A stretch of 64,000 bases of DNA from Tritrichomonas musculus (Eukaryota; Parabasalia; Tritrichomonadida; Tritrichomonadidae): positions 5,332,001-5,396,000 of the forward strand of contig JAPFFF010000011.1 in assembly GCA_039105265.1 (NCBI GenBank), given 5' to 3'. The notes below the pieces were generated by a model. That model made no database searches, was not told the DNA's origin, and saw only the letters and a program-made list of their open reading frames with translations. A program made the position numbers and the translations under genes. Shown one piece after another: positions 18,301-26,771 of this stretch; within the stretch, counting starts at the first letter, position 1; the number at the start of each line of letters is the position of its first letter.

Positions 18301-19968
18301 TGTAATCGTTTGAGACAACGTGATGATGACAAGATAACAAGAACCAAAATACAATTGAAGAAATTCTGCAAGCTCCATCACCTGCCAACACTCATAACTG
18401 ATGAAAAAGAATACTACAATTTGAGAGAGAACATAACGGGAGGATTATCAAATGTACTTCATCGAGTGAACATCAGAGGTCAAACATTAATCAATAAACT
18501 CAAATATGATGCCGTTAATGACAGAATCATTAGCTATGACACTTCAAACACAGTCTCTCACGTTGCTGGTATTGATTTCAATTCATTGTATCCTTCATCA
18601 TTCAGTTCAGTAAAACATTCATTTAATCCTTATCACGGAGGAATCATGTACATGCCTGGCTCATTTATAAAACGATTTGATGTTTATGATGAAGATGGAA
18701 ACAAGAATGAAAAGGTATTCAATGCTGCAATGAATATCATTCAATCAAAGAAACGATTTGATGCAAACCCTGAGTTTATATTCAAAGCTGAAGTCAAATT
18801 GAGATGCCCAAAGAATAAAATCAATGATTTGATTAACTTTCCTCCTGTGTTTAGAAATATCAATATAATGAATGATGAACAAACGATCGGAAGCTATATG
18901 TACAAATACATGAAAGACAATAAACTGAATTCAGCAGATAAAGAAACAAGAAAGCTGACAATGTTGCTTGATACATGCGGTACATTTATGACGTTCTCGA
19001 ACTATTATTTATGGTTTTTAATCGACCACGGACTTATAGTTGATGACATTAAGAGCTTAAGTTTATATGAAGCTCATGACGGATTCAATCAATTTGTTTG
19101 TGAGTTTATGAAGAAGCGTCAAGATATATTGTCAGGAAAGGCACACGGGAACGAAAAGTTTTACAAGATTAGTATGAACGGATCTTACGGATATGACGGA
19201 ATGAATTCAGAGAACTTTAATAAAGTCAGAATTGTTGATAAAAATAAAGCCTTTCAATTGATAGCATCCGATACTTATCGCAATGGATGTAAATTGTCAA
19301 ATGATTGTTATTTGATACAATCACAACCTCATTCATTCAAATGTAATACATGTCTTCAGGAATCATTTTGGACATTAGACAATGCGAAATACTGGTATTT
19401 GACTTTCCTTTATGACTTTCTATACAAATGCATTGACATGAATAAGGTTCATTTCAACTCGGTCGATACAGATAGCCTGTACATGTCTATCGCTGGTGAT
19501 ATGAATAAACCGATTGACCAGTTGTTTGATTACGTCATCAAAGACAAATCATTTTATGACAAACACATTTATAGCTTCATGCCAAACCCTGCAATCAATG
19601 ATGTATATGATGAGAAAAAGATTCTCGGATGCTGTGTAGAAAAGTTCGGAGCAAATCAAATTGCTTTGTGTGCTAAGTGTTATACGATTTGGTCAGATGA
19701 CAAAACAATTTCATTAAAGCTCAAAGGTGTTTCATTGAAGAAGAACAACATCAAATCAAGTGATTACAAAAATGTCATTGAAAAGCAATCAGTAATGAAA
19801 GGAAAGAATATAAACCTTCAATTAAATTCACAACTGATGAGTAAAATAACTGTAATCAAAAATGCTTTAACAGCAGCACATTCAAAAATGTTGGTATTAT
19901 CAAATCATTGTTGTTGTCCTTATGTCAATGGTTTCACTGCAAAGGATTATTTCATTGAGAATCATTAA
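15397..19968 (+). CDS. POLB: Protein-primed family B DNA polymerase with HNH-like insert (middle element)
   Basis: 1523 residues, open throughout. Order: N-terminal extension with an acidic coil (about 86-105); a Cys/Trp segment (DDCLCWYRF, about 361) like the Cys-containing domain found before the zinc finger in other Polinton polymerases; a zinc-finger-like CPHCG...H...C (about 497-521); exonuclease motifs YDFETME (567), FNSSRFD (667) and YNDNDVE (805); an HNH-like segment CHLCG...LDRIDNNKGH...CAECNRLR (933-972); then polymerase motifs DFNSLYPS (1060), KISMNGSYGYDG (about 1257) and VDTDSLYMS (1356). TPR-type insertions identify the protein-primed group. TCATA precedes the start by 2 bases; the stop reads TAAA. 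Confidence 0.95.
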   Translation: MSSRYYYQKDTKSFVIEQIRYINNELQLKPRLSTSKPSDYDVKHFKSILENYLTSFGFREHEGDRINDTTILAFVNRMKKEAEEQEEEEEEEQFEEEEQDDEQKLKQKQIEDNIKIAHDALNKALQLIKSENILLRPLPPKTNKQPQRYEDIRFNNENAELIEYIKKFGYKGVHSKHDSYFIINEPENFDEAVEACSHFIDQFPNDSEKVERLDEDSKEPIKIYYKNGVSSIEDINEYLTETVFKQEVKPFKIYFQLTGIFEIPPKNENERYTYEASEIKWKNYKSSIPIIVRESKDIDKVKLYVESKIHEYETTTSNIKLCIVWSVSFTISRVVKITGKIDEVSELFGKNKYIIIDNVDDCLCWYRFLACCLNKELMKRPFTISDRTAAAKKILCDEHGLSYTKKPSKAAKQFINSFKGITIEEMKESAKKHNINVNIYEYNQTETDKKGFFDLQDQWHNTDDNNKTFSALLYSKDKILHIMYIINAEALTNIHICPHCGSYIHKGNHNIDRFNRHVDKCDGKFKKDFIPSREALPYCPHILNNPVYLYCLSYELEWKPTIHYITYDFETMEQKIEKKVSDKSVINSRLIPLSVSSCVKLDKGLITKNFDIRTNDFIAKWIDWLFVAGCDVYADKLNHLKSFIKDKSEEELNKIDSSLKTITVFGFNSSRFDSNLFKEQLIKNHWSIDSGMIGTATSLKQFILKSSKYPIRLRFIDAQAFVAGGTLKQFGIDFGGISNSSKGVFPYEAINSENYNEVLSKSEPFEYEDFYSYLNQKNPLTKADYEEYLIDSKRFATRWDYLLSYNDNDVEMMIKPIDNLIQMNAEYKVDLISNLSLSKNASCIKYALAYKDFNPKNDYEIINKMNTFKPTMKWWLNKCDNYRKQDMKHNFCSQKGDSSLQSNQNQRDISKCVSEKDFEAFMKLYESNETGKCHLCGEHFTYNNKPTLDRIDNNKGHQIDNCLLACAECNRLRQRDDDKITRTKIQLKKFCKLHHLPTLITDEKEYYNLRENITGGLSNVLHRVNIRGQTLINKLKYDAVNDRIISYDTSNTVSHVAGIDFNSLYPSSFSSVKHSFNPYHGGIMYMPGSFIKRFDVYDEDGNKNEKVFNAAMNIIQSKKRFDANPEFIFKAEVKLRCPKNKINDLINFPPVFRNINIMNDEQTIGSYMYKYMKDNKLNSADKETRKLTMLLDTCGTFMTFSNYYLWFLIDHGLIVDDIKSLSLYEAHDGFNQFVCEFMKKRQDILSGKAHGNEKFYKISMNGSYGYDGMNSENFNKVRIVDKNKAFQLIASDTYRNGCKLSNDCYLIQSQPHSFKCNTCLQESFWTLDNAKYWYLTFLYDFLYKCIDMNKVHFNSVDTDSLYMSIAGDMNKPIDQLFDYVIKDKSFYDKHIYSFMPNPAINDVYDEKKILGCCVEKFGANQIALCAKCYTIWSDDKTISLKLKGVSLKKNNIKSSDYKNVIEKQSVMKGKNINLQLNSQLMSKITVIKNALTAAHSKMLVLSNHCCCPYVNGFTAKDYFIENH

Positions 19969-20179
19969 ACCAATTGGCGAGAAGCAGAAAAATGCCTCTT
20001 GAAAATGCAACCCTCGGTATTCCGAGCCTAGAAAAATTATTAATGGAAATGCATCGGGTAGAATTCCGACCGATGAAATGCAGGCATGCAATATTGCACT
20101 CCTGGGAAATCATTAATGAAAATCATTTATTTTTGATTTGATTTATTTTTAAATCAATTTTTTATCAGCAATTCAAACA
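19969..20179 (+). other. Gap with GC-rich hairpins between polymerase and KilA-N genes
   Basis: In an AT-rich setting this 211-bp stretch holds compact inverted repeats: CTCGG-TATT-CCGAG near 20013, GCATCGG...CCGATG near 20052-20078, and GCAGG...CCTG near 20080-20104. It is followed by two TATTTTT boxes (20128 and 20142) before the next start. It may be a structured RNA or leader; no gene is seen. Confidence 0.4.
20128..20135 (+). promoter_or_regulatory. TATTTTTG box
   Basis: Upstream of the KilA-N gene of the middle element. Confidence 0.45.
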
Positions 20180-20944
20180 ATGAGCACACCAACAACAAAC
20201 GCAGCCACAAACACAAACGCCACAACTCAACCAATCAATAATGATTATGAATATATTCAATACAATCAACGCTTGAGAATCATTCATTCAATCAAAGATG
20301 ATATGTATCAAATGAATTCAATCATAACAGCTTGTCAATCAAATAAATTATGTAAAGACTGGTTCAGAAACCAATCTACAATTGATATTATTGATGAATT
20401 ATCGACTGGGGAAAATCTCCCACTCGAAAAATTATATGAAAAACGAGATGATTTACCAAATGGAATAAGAGGCTTTTATGTTCATCGATTGCTTGTCAAT
20501 CATGTTGCTATGTGGGCTTCACCTCGTTATTCAATATATATCATGAAGCTTCTTGATTCACATTTTGAACATGAACGACAACAATTGGTTGAAGAATTGC
20601 ATCAAAAGAAACCACGTCTCGTACCATCCAACAAAGAACACAATTACAAGTATTTGATTTGGAAAGAAACCAATGATGCTGAAAACACAATTCTTCATCT
20701 TGTGAGAAGAAACAAACGAACATTCAGAGCTGTATCAACTCATAACAATGATAATGATAGATTTATATTCAAAGATAATTTACCTATAGCAATGAGTCCG
20801 AACGAAGACATTAAAGAACTTGTCAAGAACAACTTCCCTCGTAATGATTATACCATCAATGGTTGCAACATTATAATAAAGAATGAACGGCTGGAACAAT
20901 TACACACACTCATTGATGAATATTTCAATCAATTTCAATCATGA
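20180..20944 (+). CDS. KilA-N domain protein (middle element)
   Basis: 254 residues. A conserved N-terminal helix region (NDYEYIQYNQRLRIIHSIKD) is followed by a KilA-N-type domain at about 90-135 (GFYVHRLLVNHVAMWASPRY, then YIMKLLDSHFE), and a second module with YKYLIWKE and ILHLVRRNKRTFRAVS as seen next to KilA-N in large DNA viruses and trichomonad proteins. KilA-N domains bind DNA; a transcriptional or replication control role is likely. The homologue in the inner element is at 48511-49278. A TATTTTTG box lies 45 bases before the start. Confidence 0.82.
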   Translation: MSTPTTNAATNTNATTQPINNDYEYIQYNQRLRIIHSIKDDMYQMNSIITACQSNKLCKDWFRNQSTIDIIDELSTGENLPLEKLYEKRDDLPNGIRGFYVHRLLVNHVAMWASPRYSIYIMKLLDSHFEHERQQLVEELHQKKPRLVPSNKEHNYKYLIWKETNDAENTILHLVRRNKRTFRAVSTHNNDNDRFIFKDNLPIAMSPNEDIKELVKNNFPRNDYTINGCNIIIKNERLEQLHTLIDEYFNQFQS

Positions 20945-21031
20945 ATGAATAAAAACAAATGACACATTTATATGTTTTTATTTTTGCGCTCCACTGATTG
21001 AACAAAAAAATATAGAACTTCGGGGCAAAAA

Positions 21032-21170
21032 CCCACAAAGAACCGTCATTCAGTGTTATTATTAAAGTAATATGTATAAAGATTATTAATGTAAAGAGTA
21101 CGGTGTATTTTGACGGTTCTTTGTGGGAACACGTTAAAGTGTTTTTAGTTTTTTGACGGTTCTTTGTGGG
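21032..21170. repeat. Three 17-bp repeats, one inverted
   Basis: TGACGGTTCTTTGTGGG occurs at 21111-21127 and 21154-21170 on the plus strand and at 21032-21048 in inverted orientation. The inverted and first direct copies could pair as a long hairpin. The motif was not seen elsewhere in the window. Confidence 0.9.
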
Positions 21171-21306
21171 AAACCATTTATAATAGTTTTTTTCATGAAT
21201 TGTTTTAATGTATACGGGTTGTACATTCTGCCTCTCTTATATTATTATCTTTCGAATCCAGCGGTTGCTTTCTACATTTTCTAGGATAATATATAAAATA
21301 ATACAG

Positions 21307-21385
21307 AAAAGTGTCATGTATGTGAATCGAACCTACCACCTTTACAAGGTCTCTGTAGACGCAATACCCATCATGCCATATCATT
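21307..21385 (-). other. tRNA-like sequence (middle element)
   Basis: On the minus strand TGGCATGATGGG (21367-21378) resembles a Pol III A box and GGTTCGATTCA (21323-21333) a B box; the 44-base spacing is that of a tRNA. A D-arm-like GCA...TGC stem with GG in the loop and an ACCTT-GTA-AAGGT hairpin are present, and TTTT follows. No acceptor stem or regular cloverleaf can be drawn, so it is tRNA-like rather than a tRNA. The 14-mer TAGGTTCGATTCAC recurs in the inner element. Confidence 0.35.
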
Positions 21386-21584
21386 GCCGTATAATAATAG
21401 TTTTCATTTACAGATTTATATTTAAATGGTTATATACTATATTGGTTTACACATTTATAGCAATATTAGCGAAAAATTTTTCGAGAACTTTTTGAATGAA
21501 AAATTCTTCTTTGACCAGATATGTATTGAAATCATGAATTAATAAATAAATGAACAAAAATAAAATGAAAATCAATCAATTGAT

Positions 21585-24500
21585 TTACTCTTTGAATACA
21601 GCTAATGTTCTTTCATCAATGATACTTGTAATGATTCCAACAGTCATGCGTTTTATTTTTGATGTTATTGCTGTCTCTCCTGAAAGAACTTTCAGCTTAT
21701 TGTCTTCATTATCGATAAACACCTCATCCCCGATTGAATAACATGATGAATCATTAACTTTGCAAATGTAATCGCCATGACTTGCGAATGTGATACATTT
21801 ATTTTTGTCATCGATTCTCACACATATACCGACATACTCCTTCCATGTTCCTGATGTTTTGACACTACAAATACAATCAGTTGTATCATCTGCTGTTGAT
21901 GGTTTCCATTCATCACCAACATGTTTGTAAACCTTACCTGTCATATACACAGGAGAACCAACAACGAAATCACTAACAGAGTTCATTGATGATTCAATCG
22001 GCGAGTAATGTGTGATTGTTGTGTTTGATTGTGCACCGTAAATAGCAGCCTTATATTTTGCTAAATAACCTCGGGACATGATGCATCTTGAATATATTTG
22101 TTTAGCATCTAATAATTCCTGAGTAGTTGTCCAAGAATATCCGCCTATTGGGAAATTATATGTCAGGGGTCTTCCTGATGTTATATCAACAGTGTCTTCA
22201 TAATAGAATGGGAATTTGAAATTGTCGAAATACACAGTTCTTTGATGTAATACAAGAACAATGTTATGAGGATTTCCAGTTGTATCATAGAACAATATTC
22301 TTATTTCCAAACATAGCGCATAATCACCTACTATGTATTCCAGTTTAATTACCTTATCTTCAAGTTTTAGATAATGAATTGATATTTCACCGCCCTCTGT
22401 AATCGGTCCGCAATCAATAGCACATTTTTTTATTAGTTGTTCTTCTGTTATGACGTTTGACTTCAGTGCAAAGTTATCATTCACATATTTCACCGAAGTA
22501 ATCATATCATCATTCACAGGTCGGCTGCGGATTAATGTGATAGATGCATCATATATATTGGTTAGTGTATCATCCTCAGCTCTCAATGAAACGATATGGG
22601 TATTATAATTAATATTTATTAATTCATTGCTTGTTGATTTGTAAATCATATTCAAACTTTTATATAAACTGTATTCGTATTCAACTTCTTCATATGATGC
22701 ATCATAAGCATTTCGTTTGAATTTGACGATAATATTTTTGGTTGTGAATACTCTTCTTATATCATCATCAGGAACTACACAACCACTTTCATTCTGTGTA
22801 CATTGAATTGTGATTTGTTCTGGATTTTCATCAACAACATTTGCAGTTTTAATAAATGGTGATTCGATTTGTGCTTTAATGACGTTGATTAACCATTGAG
22901 TATTGCCACTTGAATTACTCAACATAAATTCGCCACGGTCATACCATACAATAGATAATCCATTATCTAACATCATTCTATACCCTCTCATATATTTTTC
23001 ATAAGGCTTGAATATCAAATCAAAATGTTGAATATTGTTAATGTAATCCTTGTTAGAACCCCAATTAACATCAAATATCACATGTATATCGGTTTCTGGT
23101 AAGTATGGTTTTACAAATATATAATCACGAACGGGATTCGGATATTCAATATTCAATTCAGTTCCGTATAATGCAGTATTCAATGCAGATTCATTAACCA
23201 AATCAGTTGGAATTGTTGGTATATCTGTTTTCAATGCATATTTATCTAATTCATAAGCTAATTCGTCTTCATCAACAAACTTCTCATCAGCTTGTGCACT
23301 AGTATAATACGGTGTCAAGTCAACTGGTTCTGGTATATCCGTCTTCAATGCATAAGTGTTCGACACATATCTAGCTGAATAAGCGTTTCTGTCTGTTGGT
23401 TCGATAGTTTTGGTAATTGAACACGATAAAACTTCTGGTGTATCGCCAGTTCCTGGATTGATTAATTCATGGCTGTCATACAAAAACCAAATACTTGAAT
23501 CACTTCCTTCGATACGCATTATCTGAGAGGGTTGTTCGTCATCATCGTCATTGTACGAATAGTCTACATGAACATAATGACCCGTATAAAAACAGTTTGA
23601 TGAAACAATATCCAACCCGTATTGCTCAATCAGTTCATGATATGTGTTGTAATCCAAATCAGGAATTGTATTATTGACGATTTCGAATTGAATTGTTGTT
23701 TGACCCTCAATAATTTCTGGGATTTCACTCTTCATTGCATATTTTCCTTCTGCAACTGTTTTCGTTTCATACTTATCCAATTCATAAGCCAATTCATCCT
23801 CATCGACGAACTTCTCATCAGCTTGTGCACTAGTATAATACGGTGTCAAATCAATTGGTTCAGGTATATCACTCTTCAATGCTAATCTTTCTTCTGTTTC
23901 TGCTAATGTTATTGTTATTGGAAGGTATTGATATCTATCATAAATTGCTCCACTAACTTCATCCCACACTAATTCAAAATACTCACCTTCACTTTCAAAT
24001 CCTTCAGCTTCATGTTGTTTAACGTTATATTCATCATCAGCATATAATTCATTTGTCTTGAATCTGATATCAAAATGGAATATATCACCACTATTGTCTA
24101 ATTTATAACCAACCAAATGTGTTCCTTCTTTGAACGGTAAAACGTGAGATGTATCCATTCCGTTTTCTTCATATTCTTCTGGTACTGGACCTATATTAGG
24201 AAACATATATGTCTTAGTTTCAATTGTGTATTCAGTTGATACATTCAAATTATCTCTCGTGATGTAATTCTTCAAATCATCTTTTGGAACATATCGTTCG
24301 GCACAAACATCCAAAGCCGATTGAAGACCTTCATTAGCTGCTATACTTGTTAAACACATTGATGCTTGAGCTGATAATGGTTTAACATCTTCAGCCATCA
24401 ATTTCTGAAACATTTCGTCTGGTAATAGTTCTTTTATGTTCAATTGTAACTCACTATTTTTGAGTACTTCTGGTATTTCACTCTTCAGTGCATATCCTTT

Positions 24501-24782
24501 CAGTGATTCATTTATTTTTGTCGTCAATGATTCTTCATTAATCAAGTCATCAGGTATATCAGTTGATAAAGCGTAATTGTTGATAACATAATCACGCAAT
24601 CCGTTAACAGCTTCATTCAATTGTTCCTCTGTGATTCCATGACCGTTTGAACCTCCTACGTTTCCGTTCGATGTATCACCTTTGATGACATAATTGTCAA
24701 CATATCTTTTAATGTATTCGTTAATCAATCCGTCAATGGTATTTGTTTTTGTTATGTGCCCGCTCTGCTCAATCGTAAACAT
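21585..24782 (-). CDS. Phage-tail-like fibre protein, long form (middle element)
   Basis: 1065 residues. The N-terminal MFTIEQSGHITKTNTIDGLI matches the other two fibres. The stalk alternates YALKTDIP/PYYTSAQADEKF repeats with several beta-rich modules of 80-150 residues, for example one beginning EIIEGQTTIQFEIVNN. The C-terminal 290 residues are the conserved head, closely matching the family-1 heads. One module is shared almost base for base with the inner element, though the rest of the genes have diverged. The likely role is host-cell attachment. It is divergent from the large-protein gene across 22 bp, with a TATTTTTG box overlapping that gene's first codons. Confidence 0.78.
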   Translation of the reverse strand: MFTIEQSGHITKTNTIDGLINEYIKRYVDNYVIKGDTSNGNVGGSNGHGITEEQLNEAVNGLRDYVINNYALSTDIPDDLINEESLTTKINESLKGYALKSEIPEVLKNSELQLNIKELLPDEMFQKLMAEDVKPLSAQASMCLTSIAANEGLQSALDVCAERYVPKDDLKNYITRDNLNVSTEYTIETKTYMFPNIGPVPEEYEENGMDTSHVLPFKEGTHLVGYKLDNSGDIFHFDIRFKTNELYADDEYNVKQHEAEGFESEGEYFELVWDEVSGAIYDRYQYLPITITLAETEERLALKSDIPEPIDLTPYYTSAQADEKFVDEDELAYELDKYETKTVAEGKYAMKSEIPEIIEGQTTIQFEIVNNTIPDLDYNTYHELIEQYGLDIVSSNCFYTGHYVHVDYSYNDDDDEQPSQIMRIEGSDSSIWFLYDSHELINPGTGDTPEVLSCSITKTIEPTDRNAYSARYVSNTYALKTDIPEPVDLTPYYTSAQADEKFVDEDELAYELDKYALKTDIPTIPTDLVNESALNTALYGTELNIEYPNPVRDYIFVKPYLPETDIHVIFDVNWGSNKDYINNIQHFDLIFKPYEKYMRGYRMMLDNGLSIVWYDRGEFMLSNSSGNTQWLINVIKAQIESPFIKTANVVDENPEQITIQCTQNESGCVVPDDDIRRVFTTKNIIVKFKRNAYDASYEEVEYEYSLYKSLNMIYKSTSNELININYNTHIVSLRAEDDTLTNIYDASITLIRSRPVNDDMITSVKYVNDNFALKSNVITEEQLIKKCAIDCGPITEGGEISIHYLKLEDKVIKLEYIVGDYALCLEIRILFYDTTGNPHNIVLVLHQRTVYFDNFKFPFYYEDTVDITSGRPLTYNFPIGGYSWTTTQELLDAKQIYSRCIMSRGYLAKYKAAIYGAQSNTTITHYSPIESSMNSVSDFVVGSPVYMTGKVYKHVGDEWKPSTADDTTDCICSVKTSGTWKEYVGICVRIDDKNKCITFASHGDYICKVNDSSCYSIGDEVFIDNEDNKLKVLSGETAITSKIKRMTVGIITSIIDERTLAVFKE

Positions 24783-24804
24783 TCAATTTATTAGAAACTA
24801 AACA

Positions 24805-24930
24805 ATGTCAAAACAAGACAAAAATAATTCATCTGATAGCTTTGAATTAGATTTGAGCAATATTGATGATGATACTATATTTGACAGTGAGGTACCTAAA
24901 CCTGATGATGATGATTATGAACTAGAGGAC
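24805..24930 (+). pseudogene. Large-protein gene, 5' fragment (middle element, split)
   Basis: 42 codons beginning MSKQDKNNSSDSFELDL, very acidic. The inner element is inserted directly after this piece, with the target duplication GAGGAC; the rest of the gene resumes at 51208. The fragment runs divergently from the fibre gene, the same arrangement as in family 1. Confidence 0.8.
24925..24930. repeat. Target duplication GAGGAC, left
   Basis: GAGGAC directly before the left tip of the inner element, inside the start of the large-protein gene of the middle element; repeated at 51208-51213. Confidence 0.93.
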
Positions 24931-25161
24931 AGTAGTGATGGATGTTCCGCATGGGGACCAGATAAATTTCAAATATAACAGCCACATCTAGCCTAATTTT
25001 GATATTCACATAACCATTTAAAATTAAGCTCCAGACCTTGAATTTTTGCTGAAATGTCATAGTCCAAATACAAGGAATCTATGGTCTTTTAAAGGAAATT
25101 GCATGTGCCAGGTATTCCCTCCATATCCCCAATATCCCCATGCGGAACATCCATCACTACT
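24931..25161. repeat. Fold-back tip of the inner element, left
   Basis: The first 27 bases (24931-24957) recur as a perfect inverted copy at 25135-25161, so the tip can fold into a 27-bp stem with a loop of about 177 bases. The segment looks like a miniature element with its own two ends, or like a hairpin terminus. No 6-bp duplication flanks the 231-bp unit itself. Confidence 0.9.
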
Positions 25162-25227
25162 AAGAGGTTCACTTAAGGGGTCACACATCACACCTCATAC
25201 CTCACACCTCATACCTCATACCTCACA

Positions 25228-26771
25228 CCTCACCTCAAATTGGTATAGGGGTACCCAAGAGGGGCCTCTCAAAATCCATTTTAGGTAAATTCCATTCGGC
25301 TTCGCCTCAAGATAAATGCTTACGCATTTCCATAAATTGACAATCCCAAAAATAATGCAATTCTTGAATCAATTTAATTTTTTATCTGGTTTGAAAATGA
25401 GCGTTGTCCCAACTAACACCCAAGTAGTTTCATATGAAGGTTCTTTCTGCAAGGAATTGGAGATTCGTATGAACAAAATATTGAATAAATCCCAACGTGA
25501 ACATGATCGCGAGTCAGCTATCAAGTGCTATATACATAAGGAGCTCTCGCTTGATGAGTACGATGAGTGGATCCAAGATATGAATACCAAAATTGATAGT
25601 TATACAAACATTGAATCTCCTGAGCGAGCACTGCTAATGAAGGAGTTATCATATATCAACCGAGATCGCGAACGTCTAATGAAATTTCAAGATGAGCTCG
25701 ATAAGAAACGCAAAACTTTGATTTACAGTTATACGCACCCCCTTGATTATGCTATTGACATCATCACAAAGGATATCAATATGTTCAACCAGAATTTGCT
25801 CAGTTGCATATTCGAATCGTTTGTCAATAAGGTCAAATCCTTATGTCCCAAAGACAAATCATATGAGGGTACCATTAAATTCGTATACTATGATAGAACC
25901 TCTACCAAGGTCATAAACCTATTCGATTCATTAACACAAAGATTAATATCTAGCTTCACCAAGTTACTCGCTGAAGTTGCAACGCTTGCGCTCAGCAACG
26001 AAGTTGCATCAAATGAATATTTCGCAAATGATATACATAAATATGATTCCCTAGTGAAATTGCGCGAGGAAATCAGTAATGCTTGTTATAATCTATACCT
26101 TGGAACAATCATTGATGCAATCGATAATAAACTTGATCAATATCCCCCAACTGAAATGTCATCTAGTGAACTCGTTATTGGGTACTCTAGAGTACTCATG
26201 AAGAATCTCAATGAATATATCTTACACGATTTATCCAAAATCATCGATAAGGAAATCAAGGATTGCATTGCAAAAATATGTGAAAATGAGCTCTTAAATT
26301 ATATCCACATTAAGGAACCAGAGATGGCTGAGAAATCCAAACAGAGTTTGACTGAGGTATCTGCCAAGGTATCTGCCAAGGAATCTGCCAAGGAATCAAA
26401 TGCCGAATCCCAAACTACACCCATTATAGCTGAAGTATATGAGATTGATCAGGAGAAGACCTTAGACGATTTCATAAAGGGTCTCCCAAATGATAAGATA
26501 TGTATAGTAGAATTGACTCAAAAATATAATGCGTACTTCGACACTAATGTAACCCCTCGTGGATTAGGTGTAATACTCTCAAAATCGGGTAAACTGAGAA
26601 CGCAGTTCCTGCTTAAGACCATTGCATGGGAGAAGAGTAAGAGAGTTATATACTATAGCAAGGCTTGAATAATTTATTTTTGGACTTATGAGGATTCCCA
26701 ATTAAAGGATTTACCTAAAATGAATTTTATGACCCCCCTCTTGGGTACCCCTATACCAATTTGAGGTGAGG
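25228..26771. repeat. 63-bp inverted repeats around the TIR gene, left arm
   Basis: 25228-25290 and 26709-26771 are imperfect inverted copies of each other (shared core around TTGGTATAGGGGTACCCAAG) and both are followed outward by heptamer arrays. They bracket the 450-codon gene, so the gene sits in a cassette with its own inverted ends inside the TIR. Confidence 0.85.
25316..26668 (+). CDS. TIR-borne 450-residue protein, left copy (inner element)
   Basis: 450 residues if the first ATG is used; a start at 25397 (MSVVPTNTQVVSYEG) is equally possible and would give 423. Largely helical and charged, with a KVSAKESAKES repeat (about 350-360) and a C-terminal winged-helix-like domain (ELTQKYNAYFDTNVTPRGLG, then LLKTIAWEKSKR). 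I do not recognise the family; DNA binding is inferred from the C-terminal domain. Codons look like family 1. No homologue is seen in the middle element. The gene lies between 63-bp inverted repeats inside the TIR, so each element carries two copies. Confidence 0.75.
   Translation: MLTHFHKLTIPKIMQFLNQFNFLSGLKMSVVPTNTQVVSYEGSFCKELEIRMNKILNKSQREHDRESAIKCYIHKELSLDEYDEWIQDMNTKIDSYTNIESPERALLMKELSYINRDRERLMKFQDELDKKRKTLIYSYTHPLDYAIDIITKDINMFNQNLLSCIFESFVNKVKSLCPKDKSYEGTIKFVYYDRTSTKVINLFDSLTQRLISSFTKLLAEVATLALSNEVASNEYFANDIHKYDSLVKLREEISNACYNLYLGTIIDAIDNKLDQYPPTEMSSSELVIGYSRVLMKNLNEYILHDLSKIIDKEIKDCIAKICENELLNYIHIKEPEMAEKSKQSLTEVSAKVSAKESAKESNAESQTTPIIAEVYEIDQEKTLDDFIKGLPNDKICIVELTQKYNAYFDTNVTPRGLGVILSKSGKLRTQFLLKTIAWEKSKRVIYYSKA

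Larger units (their letters stand above)
20945..21584 (+). other. 640-bp non-coding stretch with repeats and a tRNA-like sequence
   Basis: Longest gene-free stretch of the middle element. It holds three copies of a 17-bp repeat (21032-21170), a minus-strand tRNA-like sequence (21307-21385) and a palindrome CGAAAAATTTTTCG near 21469-21482. A plus-strand reading frame of 95 codons (21208-21495) is hydrophobic, has no homologue here and covers the tRNA-like sequence, so I do not call it a gene. Candidate control or replication region. Confidence 0.6.

Noticed and set aside
21208-21495. Hydrophobic 95-codon plus-strand frame in the non-coding stretch of the middle element
   Set aside because: No homologue in the other family, no promoter box, and it covers the tRNA-like sequence; best seen as chance.
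25187-25240. CRISPR-like array from the CCTCATA repeats
   Set aside because: Simple 7-bp tandem repeats without spacers.
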